Assembly: GCA_964035015.1 (NCBI GenBank)
Contig: OZ036007.1
Span: forward strand, 13,000,141 to 13,064,140
Length of the DNA stretch: 64,000 bases
Origin: Corallium rubrum
Taxonomy: Eukaryota > Cnidaria > Anthozoa > Scleralcyonacea > Coralliidae
Reading direction: 5' to 3'
Notes under the pieces: model-generated
Seen by the model: the letters and a program-made list of their open reading frames with translations, nothing else
The model's database searches: none
What the model was told of the DNA's origin: nothing
Shown here: positions 47,760-58,732 of the stretch, one piece after another
How the letters are laid out: each line of letters begins with the position of its first letter
Numbering within the stretch: position 1 is the stretch's first letter
Program-made: the position numbers and the translations under genes

Positions 47760-49080
47760 ATAGCCTGGAAATGTATAATTTAAAATCCTGATGTATCAAA
47801 AATCTCAGTATACAGCATAATTGTAACTTTCAAAAACACATACAGTCAGACCAATATATGACCTGCTAATATTATTTTGAGATATCAACCACCTATATTG
47901 GATAGACCACTATGTCATTTAGTCAATGAATAAATTACTAGTATATGAATTAAGCTTTATATTTAAGAATTTTACTTACCAATAACATCATGTTGAATGG
48001 TTGAACACAACTGAACAAGGTAACTCTCCCCTATAGATGTACTAGAAAATAAAATAAAATAAATGAATAAGCAAACAAACAAACAAACAAACAAACAAAC
48101 AAACAAACAAGCACACGAAACATACTGTAATAGTCTGTCACCAACAATGATTTCAGAATGATGATGAATTCTGCTAGTGAAAACACACTAATCACAAATA
48201 ACTTTGACCTCAATATTTGAATGCTTTGGTTTTACATAAGATAACCCTTATCATGAAAGCAACGGTGACTAAAGAATGGCAAAGAAGAAAGAAGGATTTG
48301 AGAGTTTGTTAGGAACTACAATTGCCTGAAATGAGAAGAGATTCCAGCCGCCATGTTGACGACAAAAGATGATGACTTACTGTAATAAACATTGACTTCA
48401 ACTACACTATTAACTTCAGTATAAAATGGTTTGTATTGGACAATCAAACAGGAAATTTGACAACGAGAGCCAGAGAAAATTTCACATTACAATAAGTAGG
48501 ACAATAGAAAACAAACGATAAATACTATTAAATCTCTGATGAGTGTTTACCTCGTGTTCTTGCCCGAGAGTATTTATAAGAAGCTTCTTGGACTATCTTG
48601 GTTCAACTGGATTTTGATGGCTTTTAGTTGCATATCCTTTGTCGGTATGTCCTTTTGTTAACCTTTTGTGTTTGAATTTGAATGGCTTGATACACAAGCA
48701 ATATAAAATGGATGGAACGCCTTGGGTAGGTATTCACGTCCACAGGGCTGCGAGTATACCGACTACCGAGATCTTTTCTGACAAGTTTCCATTACGTTTA
48801 CGATTTGAAATCAACATGTCAACCCATACTAGAAAATAGTATTACTATTGATTATTAGTATTACTATTGATTATTAGTATAGGCAAACATATGATAGGGA
48901 GTACAATTAAAGATTCACACTACGAGTGATAATTCATTTGTGATGGTGGTGGATTCAAGCAATAGAAACTCTTGGTAATAAAGGACTTCTTGTTTGCGAA
49001 GGATCAGGCAGACTATCTTCACCGAAGTAACATGTTTTTCTTACGGAGAGATGTACCTGGGCGATGAGTCATGTTTCAAT
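47760..49080. other. non-coding; (CAAA)n at 48069-48113
   Basis: One AAAC/CAAA tetranucleotide array of about 45 bp. Otherwise no supported gene. Confidence 0.5.
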
Positions 49081-49084
49081 GTAT

Positions 49085-49640
49085 TTATATATTTTACACC
49101 ACCGAAAATATATTATTACACTGCCGAAAACATCTTTTACTACAGAAAATATATTACACCAGGGAAAATATATTTCACTGCCGAAAACATCTTCACTACC
49201 GAAAATATATTATTACACTGCCGAAAACATCTTTTACTACCGAAAATATATTTCACCACCGAAAACATCTTTCACCACCGAAAATGTATTATTACACTGC
49301 CGAAAACATCTTTTACTACAGAAAATATATTACACCAGGGAAAATATATTTCATTGAGTGCCGAAAACATCTTTTACTACAGAAAATATATTACACCAGG
49401 GAAAATATATTTCACTGCCGAAAACATCTTTTAATTCCACAACAATCCTCGATTACTCGCACAAGATGAAGCGGGTCAACTTGGCCCACGTACATGCCAT
49501 GCATTCCTGTTCCGCAGAGAACATTTCACTACCCAACATATATTACACTGCCGAAAACATCTTTTACTACAGAAAATATATTACACCAGGGAAAATATAT
49601 TTCACTGCCGAAAACTTTTACTACAGAAAATATATTACAC
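49085..49640. repeat. minisatellite of ACC(A)GAAAATATATT / GCCGAAAACATCTT units
   Basis: Blocks of 19-20 bp ('ccgaaaacatcttttactac', 'agaaaatatattacaccagg', 'gaaaatatatttcactg') follow each other in a higher-order unit of about 57 bp. The array is interrupted at 49435-49510 by unrelated sequence and resumes to 49640. Open frames here (97 to 146 codons) are artefacts. Confidence 0.85.
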
Positions 49641-50780
49641 CATTATTGCCAAAAAAAATTGCGCCCATAGCTGACACCCATCCCACGGAACAATCACGCT
49701 TGGTTATGACGCCAGCCTCCTACCTCCTCTAGGACTCCAATATTAGTCGATGGACGACTTTGACTGGTAAATAAATAACAAGTGTTAATAAAACAGTTTT
49801 AGTGATATTTCATTTTATGAATTTCTGTTATAAGGATGTCTGTTACTTAAGTCTCTTGGTCAATGCGGAATGCTTTTTGTGAGTTATCCAACTATTGTGC
49901 TTTTGTTTATATGGAATGCTTTTGTGAGTGTCATAGCTCATTGGAAAAAGAGCTTTTTTCGACAACAGCTTTCTAAGGAGATTTTCCTGTACCGAAATGA
50001 CTAATTTATAGCGAAACGGCCGGCTTGTATTGGAGCATTTGACATTGAAATTTAGCACATGTCTAAAATGCTAAATACTTGTCAAATCTGCATCTAGGCC
50101 ATTCTAGGGTGTAGAACCGCTGGACACAGGCAGGCTAAGTTATTGGTTCCCATGCCCCAGCTTTCGGTTCGTTTGTTTCATGAAGATCATGGCCGAATAC
50201 TGGGCCGAATGTTTATGTACTCATTTTATTAATGTAAAAGTTCGTTTGTATTAAGCTACATTCAGATTTGACGTTTGGTAGCGAAACAACTTTATGTATG
50301 TAGTCTATGTAATTTGTGGGCGAAACGACTTTGGTTTGTGGGCGAAACGACTGTGGGCGAAACGACTTGTGGGCGAAACGACCGGATACCATTTCAAAAC
50401 GTGGCGCGATAAGATGAGATGACGCTATCCCAAGTATCAATGCGCACTCGCTAGCTGCGCGGCCACATGTGCCTGACAGCGCCTGCCCTGGACGGCAACA
50501 ACCCCTCGCCCGCTTTATATGCATTTTAACCCACCCCCCCTCCCCTAAAATACTTACAGTTAGTTTACAATAGTTTAGCTGCCGCTGAGTTTTGGCATCC
50601 CCGAACGTATACCTTTCTGTACCTCTCCCCACCTCCAAATCTGCCTAAGATAAGCCCCAAAGCCCAGGAAGAAGTATAATAAAAGAGGATTGACGACCAT
50701 ACTTCCTACATCGAGTCACGTGATTCAATTCAGAGCAAATCAGATATTTTTTTGTTTATTACTTGATTTTTACCTTTATC
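49641..50780. other. non-coding; small GTGGGCGAAACGACT repeat
   Basis: 50317-50390 holds four to five copies of 'gtgggcgaaacgac'. The minus-strand frame of about 140 codons over it (50213-50638) is unrecognised. No other feature. Confidence 0.45.
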
Positions 50781-50785
50781 AATTT

Positions 50786-51070
50786 ATATTTGGTTGTGAA
50801 TGTGACCAATTTATAATTGGTTAGGTTATGACCAATTTTTAATTGGTTATAGATATGACCAATTTATAATTGGTTAGGTTATGACCAATTTATAATTGGT
50901 TATAGATATGACCAATTTATAATTGGTTAGGTTATGACCAATTTATAATTGGTTATAGATATGACCAATTTATAATTGGTTATAGATATGACCAATTTAT
51001 AATTGGTTATAGATATGACCAATTTATGAATGGTTACGGATATGACCAATTTAGAATTGGTTGCGGTCAT
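50786..51070. repeat. 27-bp tandem repeat (TATGACCAATTTATAATTGGTTA)
   Basis: About ten units alternate 'gttatagatatgaccaattta' and 'gttaggttatgaccaattta', each with the inner palindrome CCAATTTATAATTGG. It grades into looser 'ttggt/accaa' words up to 51290. Confidence 0.85.
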
Positions 51071-51290
51071 GAACAAATTTAAATTGGACATTTTGAGTCA
51101 TTCAACATTAATTAGCGACCAATATGAAATTGGTTGAATTTACCATTTTAATTTGGTTGAAAATACAACCAATTAAGTATTGGTCGAAACAACCAATATT
51201 TAATTGGTCATGTCTGACTAACCAATTCTTCAATTGGTTAAAATGACCAATTCAGATTGGTTACAACCAATAAAAATTGGTTGTTTTAAC

Positions 51291-51416
51291 CAATCAGTTT
51301 TTACAGTGTGGCATTGTGACAAGCGTTTTTCCTGTTTTCTCATCAATATTTTCAATCAGTTTTTACAGTGTGGCATTGTGACAAGCGTTTTTCCTGTTTT
51401 CTCATCAATATTTTCA
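51291..51416. repeat. 63-bp direct tandem duplication
   Basis: 'tcagtttttacagtg..ttttctcatcaatattttcaa' occurs twice in succession, so the CACTGTAAAAA terminus is present twice at this end. Confidence 0.9.
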
Positions 51417-51460
51417 AATAAGTTGTTTTTTTCCACCTTGACAGTGCATGATGTCCGATT

Positions 51461-51625
51461 AATAACTATTTACTAACTGAGAGTGAGGTCTGTACGTTAA
51501 AATATCAAACCGAGGTTTTTCTGTATTGACCGAGCGATAGCGAGGTCAATACAGCAAAACCGAGGCCATGGTATTTTACCGTACAGACCGAACAGACGAG
51601 GTTAGTAAGTTGTTTATTATATGGC
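51461..51625. mobile_element. 165-bp hairpin MITE
   Basis: Inverted arms include 'actatttactaactgag' with 'gaggttagtaagttgtt', 'gaggtctgtacg' with 'cgtacagacc', and 'accgaggttttt(c)tgtattgacc' with 'ggtcaatacagcaaaaccga'. There are no genes. Confidence 0.7.
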
Positions 51626-51794
51626 ATAAATCAGTGCAAAAATTAATATCGATGGATAATTAGTTTATCCATTACATCCAGTCACGCGCCATGGTCACGC
51701 GACTGAATATGCGAGTAATGCGACAATTTGTGCTTGAGGCGGCGTGGCGAATTCAACAAAACACACACGGAAACATACGGTGGCCCACAAGCGC

Positions 51795-52525
51795 AAAACA
51801 CAATACACACAACGAAAACACAATACACACAGCGAAAACACAATACACACAACGAAAACACAATACACACAGCGCAAAACACAATACACAAAACGAAAAC
51901 ACAATACACACAGCGAAAACACAATACACACAACGAAAACACAATACACACAGCGAAAACACAATACACACAACGAAAACACAATACACACAGCGAAAAC
52001 ACAATACACACAGCGAAAACACAATACACACAACGGAAACACAATACACACAGCAAAAACACAATACACACAACGAAAACACAATACACACAGCGAAAAC
52101 ACAATACACACAGCGAAAACACAATACACACAACGAAAACACAACGAAAACACAATACACACAGCGAAAACACAATACACACAACGAAAACACAATACAC
52201 ACAGCGAAAACACAATACACACAGCGAAAACACAATACACACAACGAAAACACAATACACACAGCGAAAACACAATACACACAGTGAAAACACAATACAC
52301 ACAGCGAAAACACAATACACACAGCGAAAACACAATACACACAACGAAAACACAATATACACAGCGAAAACACAATACACACAACGAAAACACAATACAC
52401 ACAGCGAAAACACAATACACACTTCCAAAACACAATACACACAACGAAAACACAATACGCACAGCAAAAACACAATACACAGTGCCAAAACACAACACAC
52501 ACAGCGAAAACACAACACACAAAAG
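51795..52525. repeat. 20-bp minisatellite, left arm
   Basis: About 36 units of CACAATACACACA(G/A)CGAAAA. Because 20 is not a multiple of three and the unit lacks stops in several frames, open frames of 200-290 codons arise on both strands. They are not genes. Confidence 0.95.
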
Positions 52526-52606
52526 AAATGGTTAGCGGATTTCGCCGCCAAATTGTGCAATACGTCGTGTTAGCGAGTCTACAAAGACTTGCGCTATGAT
52601 AAATGT

Positions 52607-53127
52607 CAACCTCGTCCCCAGGGCATTTTGCCTCCACGTTGGGAGGTCGGCGAAAATGGCCCTGGCATCGACTGGTCGATTCTATAATCGGATTGGCCGG
52701 TTTAAAAACTTGATTAATTCAGATACAGTGTAATTTATTCATCAAAATATGAATTGCAATAAATCCACTCTGCGAAGTTCATCCAAAGAATTGTAACGAT
52801 TGCTTTGGTTAAAGTCAAGAACAACATTAGATATATGTTTCTTCCGACATTTGAATGTATCCTGGATAATCGTGGCGACTAGTATCATGATCAATAATGC
52901 TAGCCAGTTGCATTTATGATAAAGGTTCACATGAGTGATTCGGCAGTGGGTTAAATATTTCTCATTTATTATTCATGTATACGTATTATACAAAAACGAA
53001 ACATAAAGACCGCATAAATTTTCTTGCCAAAACACCCCAAAATACTGGGTGTCACGTGACCAGCCGATGCCAGGGCCATTTTCGCCGACTCCCAACGTGG
53101 AGGCAAAATGCCCTGGGGACGAGGTTG
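52607..53127. mobile_element. 521-bp MULE-like MITE, complete copy, in left arm of the foldback
   Basis: TIRs of about 70 bp beginning CAACCTCGTCCCCAGGGC, flanked by the 9-bp repeat GATAAATGT (52598-52606 and 53128-53136). The opposite arm of the foldback (about 55125-55165) lacks it and shows the unoccupied site. It is the same family as 25371-25838. Confidence 0.88.
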
Positions 53128-53212
53128 GATAAATGTCTTTTCGTCGCCAAAACGGAACAATAATACTTATGATCAGATATATAACACTGGTCTTAACTTC
53201 GCTTTTTCAAGG

Positions 53213-53825
53213 CAGGCAGGTAGGACGGACGGAGGGAGGGAGGGACGGACGGAGGGACGGTACGGAAAGACAGACGGAAGGGCGGACGGACGGACGGATG
53301 GAAGGGAGGACGGACGGACGGAAGGAAGGAAGGAAGGAAGGAAGGAAGGAAGGAAGGAAGGAAGGAAGGAAGGAAGGAAGGAAGGAAGGACGGACGGACG
53401 GAAGGACCGATGGAAGGAAGGACGGACGGAAGGAAGGACGGATGGACGGAATTAGGAAGGACGGACGGAAGGACGGACGGACGGACGGAAGGACGGAGGC
53501 GGGGATGAAGGGAGGGCAGGACGGACGGAGGGAGGGCAGGACGGACGGAGGGAGGGAGGGACGGACGGATCCACTGACGTTGCCACGGACGGACGGACGG
53601 ACAGAGGGAGGACGGGACGGAAGGATGGACGGAGGGACGGAGAGAGGGAGGGACGGAAGGAAGGGACGGAGGGAGGAAGGGATGGAGGGAGGGAAGAAGG
53701 GAGGGAGGGAGGGAGGGAGGAAGGCAAGAAGGAAGGAAGGAAGGAAGGAAGGAAGGAAGGAAGGAAGGAAGGAAGGAAGGAAGGAAGGAAGGAAGGAAGG
53801 AGGGAGGGAGGGAGGGAGGTAGCAA
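53213..53825. repeat. GGAC/GGAA/GGGA purine tetranucleotide array, left arm
   Basis: About 610 bp of nearly pure G/A with C only in GGAC units. A short unique marker, 'ccactgacgttgccac' (53570-53585), recurs inverted in the other arm. The Arg/Lys/Gly and Pro/Ser frames are artefacts. Confidence 0.95.
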
Positions 53826-53939
53826 GCGAGGACCGAGAACGTAGAACTTAGATCTTCGTAGCTTTCTTGGGCGTGAACGTTATTGCGTACCTTCCTTTCT
53901 ACGTTCCTCCCTACGTTCCTACCCTTCTTCCTTCCTCCC

Positions 53940-55058
53940 TTAATTCTTACCGTCCTTCCTTCCTTCCTTCCTTCCTTTCTTCCTTCCTTCCTTCCTTCCT
54001 TCCTTCCTTCCTTCCTTCCTTCCTTCCTTCCTTCCTTCCTTCGTTCCTTCCTTCCTTCCTCCGTCCCTGCCTCCGTCCATCCGCCTCTCCGTCCATCCGT
54101 CCGTCCCTCCGCCCGATCCGTCCCCGTCCGTCCGTCCGTCCGTCCCTCCGTCCGTCCTGCCCTCCCTCCGTCCCCGCTTTCCGTCCTTCCGTCTGTCCCA
54201 TGCACCTCCCCTCCCTCCGTCCGTCCGTCCGATTGCCCGTCCCTCCATCCGTCCGTCCGTCCGTCCCTCCCTCCTTCCCTTCCTTCCTCCCTCCCTCCCT
54301 CCCTCCGTCCTGCCTTCCGTCCGTCCTTCCGTCCTGTCCCTCCGCCCTTTCCTCCGTCCGTCCTTTCTGCCTGCCTTGAAAAGCAAAGTTAAGACCATGC
54401 AGTGTTATATATCTCATCCTAAGCAGTGTTATATATCTCATCCGTCCGCCCTGCCCTCCCTCAGTCCCCACCTCCGTCCTTCCGAGTTCCGTCCGTCCCG
54501 CCTTCCCTCCGTCCGTCCCTCCGTCCGTCCGTCCCGTCCTGCCCTCCCTCCCTCCGTTACCACCTCCGTCCGTCCGTCCGTCCGTCCGTCCTTCCGTCCC
54601 TCCCTCTCTCCGTCCATTCTTCCGTCCCGCTCTCTCTCCGTCCGTCCGTCCGTCCGTCCGTCCGTGGCAACGTCAGTGGCTCCGTCCCTCCCTCCGTCCG
54701 TCCGTCCTGCCCTCCCTCCGTCCCCGCCTCCGTCCTTCCTTCCGTCCGTCCCGCCTTCCCTCCGTCCGTCCCTCTGTCCGTCCCTCCCATCCTGCCCTCC
54801 CTCCCTCCGTTACCACCTCCGTCCGTCCGTCCGTCCGTCCGTCCTTCCGTCCCTCCCTCTCTCCGTCCACCCTTCCGTCCCGCTCTCCCTCCGTTCGTCC
54901 GTCCGTCCGTGGCAACGTCAGTGGCTCCGTCCCTCCCTCCGTCCGTCCGTCCTGCCCTCCCTCCGATCCGTCCCCGCCTCCGTCCTTCCTTCCGTCCGTC
55001 CCTCCGCCCGATCCGTCCCTCCGCCCCTCCCTCCCTCCCTCCCTCCGTCCTTCCTGCC
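53940..55058. repeat. CCGT/CCTT/CCCT pyrimidine array, right arm
   Basis: Complementary counterpart of 53213-53825, longer by internal duplication. 'gtggcaacgtcagtggc' occurs twice (about 54663 and 54908), and a short piece of unique arm sequence (gcgaagttaag-like, tatatatct) is stranded at 54377-54442. These show rearrangement within the arm. Confidence 0.95.
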
Positions 55059-55214
55059 TGCCTTGAAAAAGCGAAGTTAAGACCAGCGTTATATATCTGA
55101 TCATAAGTATTATTGTTCCATTTTGGCGCGACCATAAAAGACATTTGACATCGCAAGTCTTTGTAGACTCGCTAACACGACGTATTGCACAATTTGGCGA
55201 CGAAACCCGCTGAC

Positions 55215-55680
55215 CATTTTTGTGTGTGTTGTGTTTTCGCTGTGTGTGTTGTGTTTTCGCTGTGTGTGTTGTGTTTTCGCTGTGTGTGTTGTGTTTTGGC
55301 AGTGTGTGTTGTGTTTTCGCTATGTGTATTGTGTTTTCGTTGTGTGTATTGTGTTTTCGTTGTGTGTATTGTGTTTTGGTAGTGTGTATTGTGTTTTCGC
55401 TGTGTGTATTGTGTTTTGCACTTATGGGCCACCGTAGTGTATTGTATTTTCGCTGTGTGTATTGTGTTTTCGTTGTGTGTATTGTGTTTTCGCTGTGTGT
55501 ATTGTGTTTTCGTTGTGTGTATTGTGTTTTCGCTGTGTGTATTGTGTTTTCGCTGTGTGTATTGTGTTTTTGTTGTGCGGTATTGTGTTTCGCTGAGTGT
55601 ATTGTGTTTTCGTTGTGTGTACTGTGTTTTCGCTGTGTGTATTGTGTTTCCGTTGTGTGTATTGTGTTTTGCACTTGTGG
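55215..55680. repeat. 20-bp minisatellite, right arm
   Basis: Complement of the left-arm array, about 23 units. An extra copy of the element's terminus (gcacttatgggccaccgta, 55419-55437) lies inside it, so the outer part of this arm has been duplicated. Confidence 0.95.
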
Positions 55681-55887
55681 GCCACCGTAGAAACAAGCAA
55701 ACAAGTCAAGTTTGTTTTAAATATCTTTATCTGGGAAATATAATCGCAAGATTAAATTTAAATAACGATGAAAAAAGATTAACAAATCAAGAAAACTTAT
55801 TGTCGTAACTGGCTTAAAACATTCGTATAAAACTCAAAGTTATTTGAAAAATATATTACGGCTGTTCGATCAAAGTGTCAACAAAAC

Positions 55888-57365
55888 TTAGCCTTCTTCA
55901 TCGCTTTCAATCACAAGTCTTCGTCGCTTTTTCTCTTGGAATATCTTCACTGGACCATTGAAAATCTGGAATTGACACCCTGAGATGCTGCTTATACTTG
56001 CACCAGCGAAAACTGCTTGGCTGTTTGAATCTTCCTGGTATGAATGTGTTGCTTCGAAATGCTGCAGCTGGCCGAGCTGGATTTCCGACTGGGACGTATC
56101 AACTGGCTCACGTATCGCTGGTTGTAAATTTTCAAGAGGATTAAGTGCTCTTCTTGGTTGGTTTTGTGCTGATGGTTGAGTTCCGCTGAGTATACTGGAC
56201 ATCTGAAGCTGATGTTGTTCGCTTGCTGATTTATACGACTGTAGACTTTGCAGGTTCTTGTGTCCACTCAGCTGGGCCACAAAGATTTTGGGAGTGTTGG
56301 CGTCTAATAGCCTCGAGATACTGGTTTTTCTAACAGAATGGTTACTTAATTTCCCCCCGGCTCGCTGAAGACTAGCATTTTCTGCTGCTTTGCTGACGAA
56401 CTTGCCAATTTCATTCTTACCCAGAGGAGATTTCATATACCAAATGTTGTTGTTTTGATGGCGGTTCCCATGTCTGACAGCAAGGAAAAACGGCGCGTCT
56501 GCTGTATTCATTTCGACTGGACGATAGCTCTTGAAGATTTTATAGTATTCAACAGGGCATCTTTCTGATCCGGTGGCATAAATCTTCGGTTGAAATGATC
56601 TTTGGTGACCGTTTTCTTGACCTCTACGTGTTTTCGTGCCACGCTCACAGCCTCACATAGCCAGACGAGCATTTCGCGACCATCAATATTGGTTTCGAGT
56701 TGAATATCGCCCCAACGCAACTTACGGCTTTCGCCTCTCGCCCTGAAGCCAAAATGGAGTGCCACAAACCACCACATGGTTCTCTGGAGGACTTCTGGTC
56801 CAGACATACCAAACTGTCCGCATTCAAACAGTTTGTCCTCTTCTTCTTGCGTGAGAACGCGAGTAGCATTTGGCTTGTTTCCCGTGCCGGCTTTGTTTAC
56901 CAAACTTTTTCGTTTCGCTGCAAGGACTTCGCGGGATATCTTAAACTCTTTGTCTATCAGGATGTTAAACTGGGATTTGTTGTCGGAAAGGAACCGCTGA
57001 ATACTCCTTTGGAAACTTGAAATCGTGTCCGGTTCGTACTCTTCTCCATTTATTTTACGGATATCTTTGAAAAATTTGGGCAACAAGTGGTCAAGCTCCT
57101 GTACTGGTAAGTGCAAAATGTTTAGATGTTGTTTGTTTATTTCAGCTAGGTATCGGTTGAATGCATTCATGTCGCTTGCTGTTTTTTTTACCGTATTTAC
57201 GCTTTTCTGCTCTCTTATAAAACTGTCAATTTCTTCCTGGCTGTTTCGCTGCTCGTAGACGTCGTCGCTCTGTACTTCGTGAAACTGATAAAAATTACTT
57301 TCGTATTCTTCATTTTCAACTTCTGGATAATAAAACTCGCTCTCAGAATGCACCTCGTCGCTCAT
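55888..57365 (-). pseudogene. Crypton/KIAA1958-like tyrosine recombinase, frameshifted
   Basis: Minus-strand gene starting at ATG 57365 (MSDEVHSE). The N-terminal acidic region is followed by a core-binding-like domain (TASDMNAFNRYL; SFQRSIQRFL), a TQEEEDKLF segment, and the catalytic domain: first Arg in ALHFGFRARGE, then HxxR in NHSVRKTSISRLL and the SGHKNLQSLQSYK segment with His and candidate nucleophile Tyr. The C-terminal tail is Gln/Ser-rich and ends in RRRL and acidic residues. The frame changes in the middle because of an 8-bp near-duplication (CTCACAGC 56644-56651 beside CTCACATA); in the shifted frame the sequence runs GHQRSFQPKIY then ERCPVEYYK and continues in frame into NTADAPFFL. 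The length of about 490 residues fits intronless Crypton-type recombinases. It would cut and rejoin DNA without a DDE enzyme. Confidence 0.8.
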
Positions 57366-57630
57366 TTTAATAAATTTCTACTTCTTGTAAGTACAATTTA
57401 TTGAATTTTAAAGTTTTTGCTATTGTTTTCCTCGCACGGCAATAAAAATTCCGTATTGCCCACGGGCGATACGGGAAACTCCTGCCACGTCAGTAGCCAA
57501 TCAAATTGCGCGATTCACCAAAACAAATGCTTGCCATATAATCCCCGAGAAAATATCAAAACTTCACAATCATTGGAAAGAAGTGTAAAATATAACCCTA
57601 ATATTTTGACAAAATTTTACCGCCTGCCTC
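57366..57630. promoter_or_regulatory. upstream region of the tyrosine recombinase
   Basis: Non-coding sequence that should hold the recombinase promoter (minus-strand sense). It includes 'gccaatcaaattgcgcg' near 57493, a CCAAT-like word. No TATA position can be fixed. Confidence 0.3.
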
Positions 57631-57705
57631 GGTAGTCTGGTGGTTAACATAGTTGACTTGCACAGTAATATGGTCGAGTTCAAACCCTGGAAGCGACGTG
57701 CAATT
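57631..57705 (+). repeat. weak tRNA-like sequence
   Basis: An A-box-like TAGTCTGGTGGTTAAC and a B-box-like GAGTTCAAACC about 45 bases apart. The acceptor and anticodon stems do not pair well, so it is a tRNA pseudogene or SINE head at best. A similar A-box-like word (tggcgtagtggttaa) stands at 60471. Confidence 0.3.
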
Positions 57706-58730
57706 TCCTTTATCTCAATATTTCTCACGAAATAGCATCCTTAAATTTTTCTTTGTTCCTCGTTACCTTTTTCTTCAAAAAATAGATTTATTAAAACTAC
57801 AGTTTTTTTATTTCAAATATTCTACTAGAATTAAAACTATATTTTAATCAACAGAAGTGGCTATTTCCAGTCCCCCAATAAAAAAGAGCGCAAGGGGGAA
57901 TATCAGGAGGTATTTACAAAAATTCATGCAAAAGCGGGCGAGGGGTTATTGCGTTCATGTATTTCTAGTAATATTGTTTATTTTCGCTTTGTTTCAATTG
58001 CTGGTTTTAAAGTTATTACAGTTTATTTTGCCGACGTGTCTTGCTGAAGACGCCAGTCTAGATCGAGTTTTTCTATAGGACGTGGCATATTTTCTTGATT
58101 ATTTTTATTTATTTTCAAATCAAGATCTGCATTTTGCTTCATCTCGCTGGTCTAATTAGACTGTGGTTTGTTTTCATCTATATTATATTTTGTTGTTGAG
58201 CTATTAATTTTCAGATTACGTTGCTTCAGTTCTGTCGTTTTAATAAATGTATGCATGGAAACCTTTTAAAAACTTGCAAGATCGTTGACATTGTCATTGA
58301 TTTTTTCCCATCAAAATATGTACATGAAAGCCATTTAAAGGCTTACTAAAAAACCCTTTCAAAACCTCGAGTAAACAAAATATGTTTTATAACCAGACTA
58401 TCCTCTGCTACCAGAGTTTATTTAAGTACTCTTTTCTTCAACCACTGTTACATGATTATTTTCGACTGAAAATTTTCCTTTGACTTTGAACATCGGGGAG
58501 AGGGGGGGGGGGGGGGGGGTGGATTACAAAAAAACAAAACACGTTGAAGCGTTGTCGCATTTATGTATTTCTAGTACACGTACTAAATGCAAAATAATGA
58601 TAGAAAACTTGCATTTTACTGAGGTTTCAGTTTGTTTATTGGTTTGTTCAACTGGTTGTTTATACTAAAACATTTAGACACTTGTGCTCATTGTCTATCA
58701 ACGATTGTTCACCTTCATCTTACTGTACTA
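57706..58730. other. non-coding, poly-G run at 58503-58519
   Basis: AT-rich with no recognised gene. The short frames of 60-75 codons have no similarity I know. Confidence 0.4.
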
Positions 58731-58732
58731 AG

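Larger units (their letters stand above)
51776..55689. mobile_element. 3.9-kb foldback element with minisatellite and tetranucleotide arms
   Basis: Both ends begin TACGGTGGCCCACAAG and the 6-bp direct repeat GAAACA flanks it (51770-51775 and 55690-55695). Each arm contains, from outside in, a 20-bp minisatellite, about 130-160 bp of unique sequence, and a purine (left) or pyrimidine (right) tetranucleotide array. The arms meet around a short spacer near 53826-53940. No transposase is recognisable; the very long open frames are artefacts. The mobile class is unknown; the inverted ends and target duplication are what I see. Confidence 0.85.

Noticed and set aside
51795..52525. Possible CRISPR-like array
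   Set aside because: The unit is a simple 20-bp tandem repeat without unique spacers, in a eukaryotic context.
51682..52637. Open frames of 200-294 codons rich in Cys/Val/Phe or Thr/His/Asn on both strands
   Set aside because: They are translations of the 20-bp minisatellite in several frames at once, with no start context or domain.
53133..55704. Long Arg/Gly/Lys-rich and Pro/Ser-rich frames up to 343 codons
   Set aside because: Products of GGAC/GGAA and CCGT/CCTT arrays plus the minisatellite. They run through inverted arms on both strands and are not proteins.
57631..57705. tRNA gene
   Set aside because: A- and B-box-like words exist, but the acceptor and anticodon stems do not pair; kept only as a weak tRNA-like repeat.
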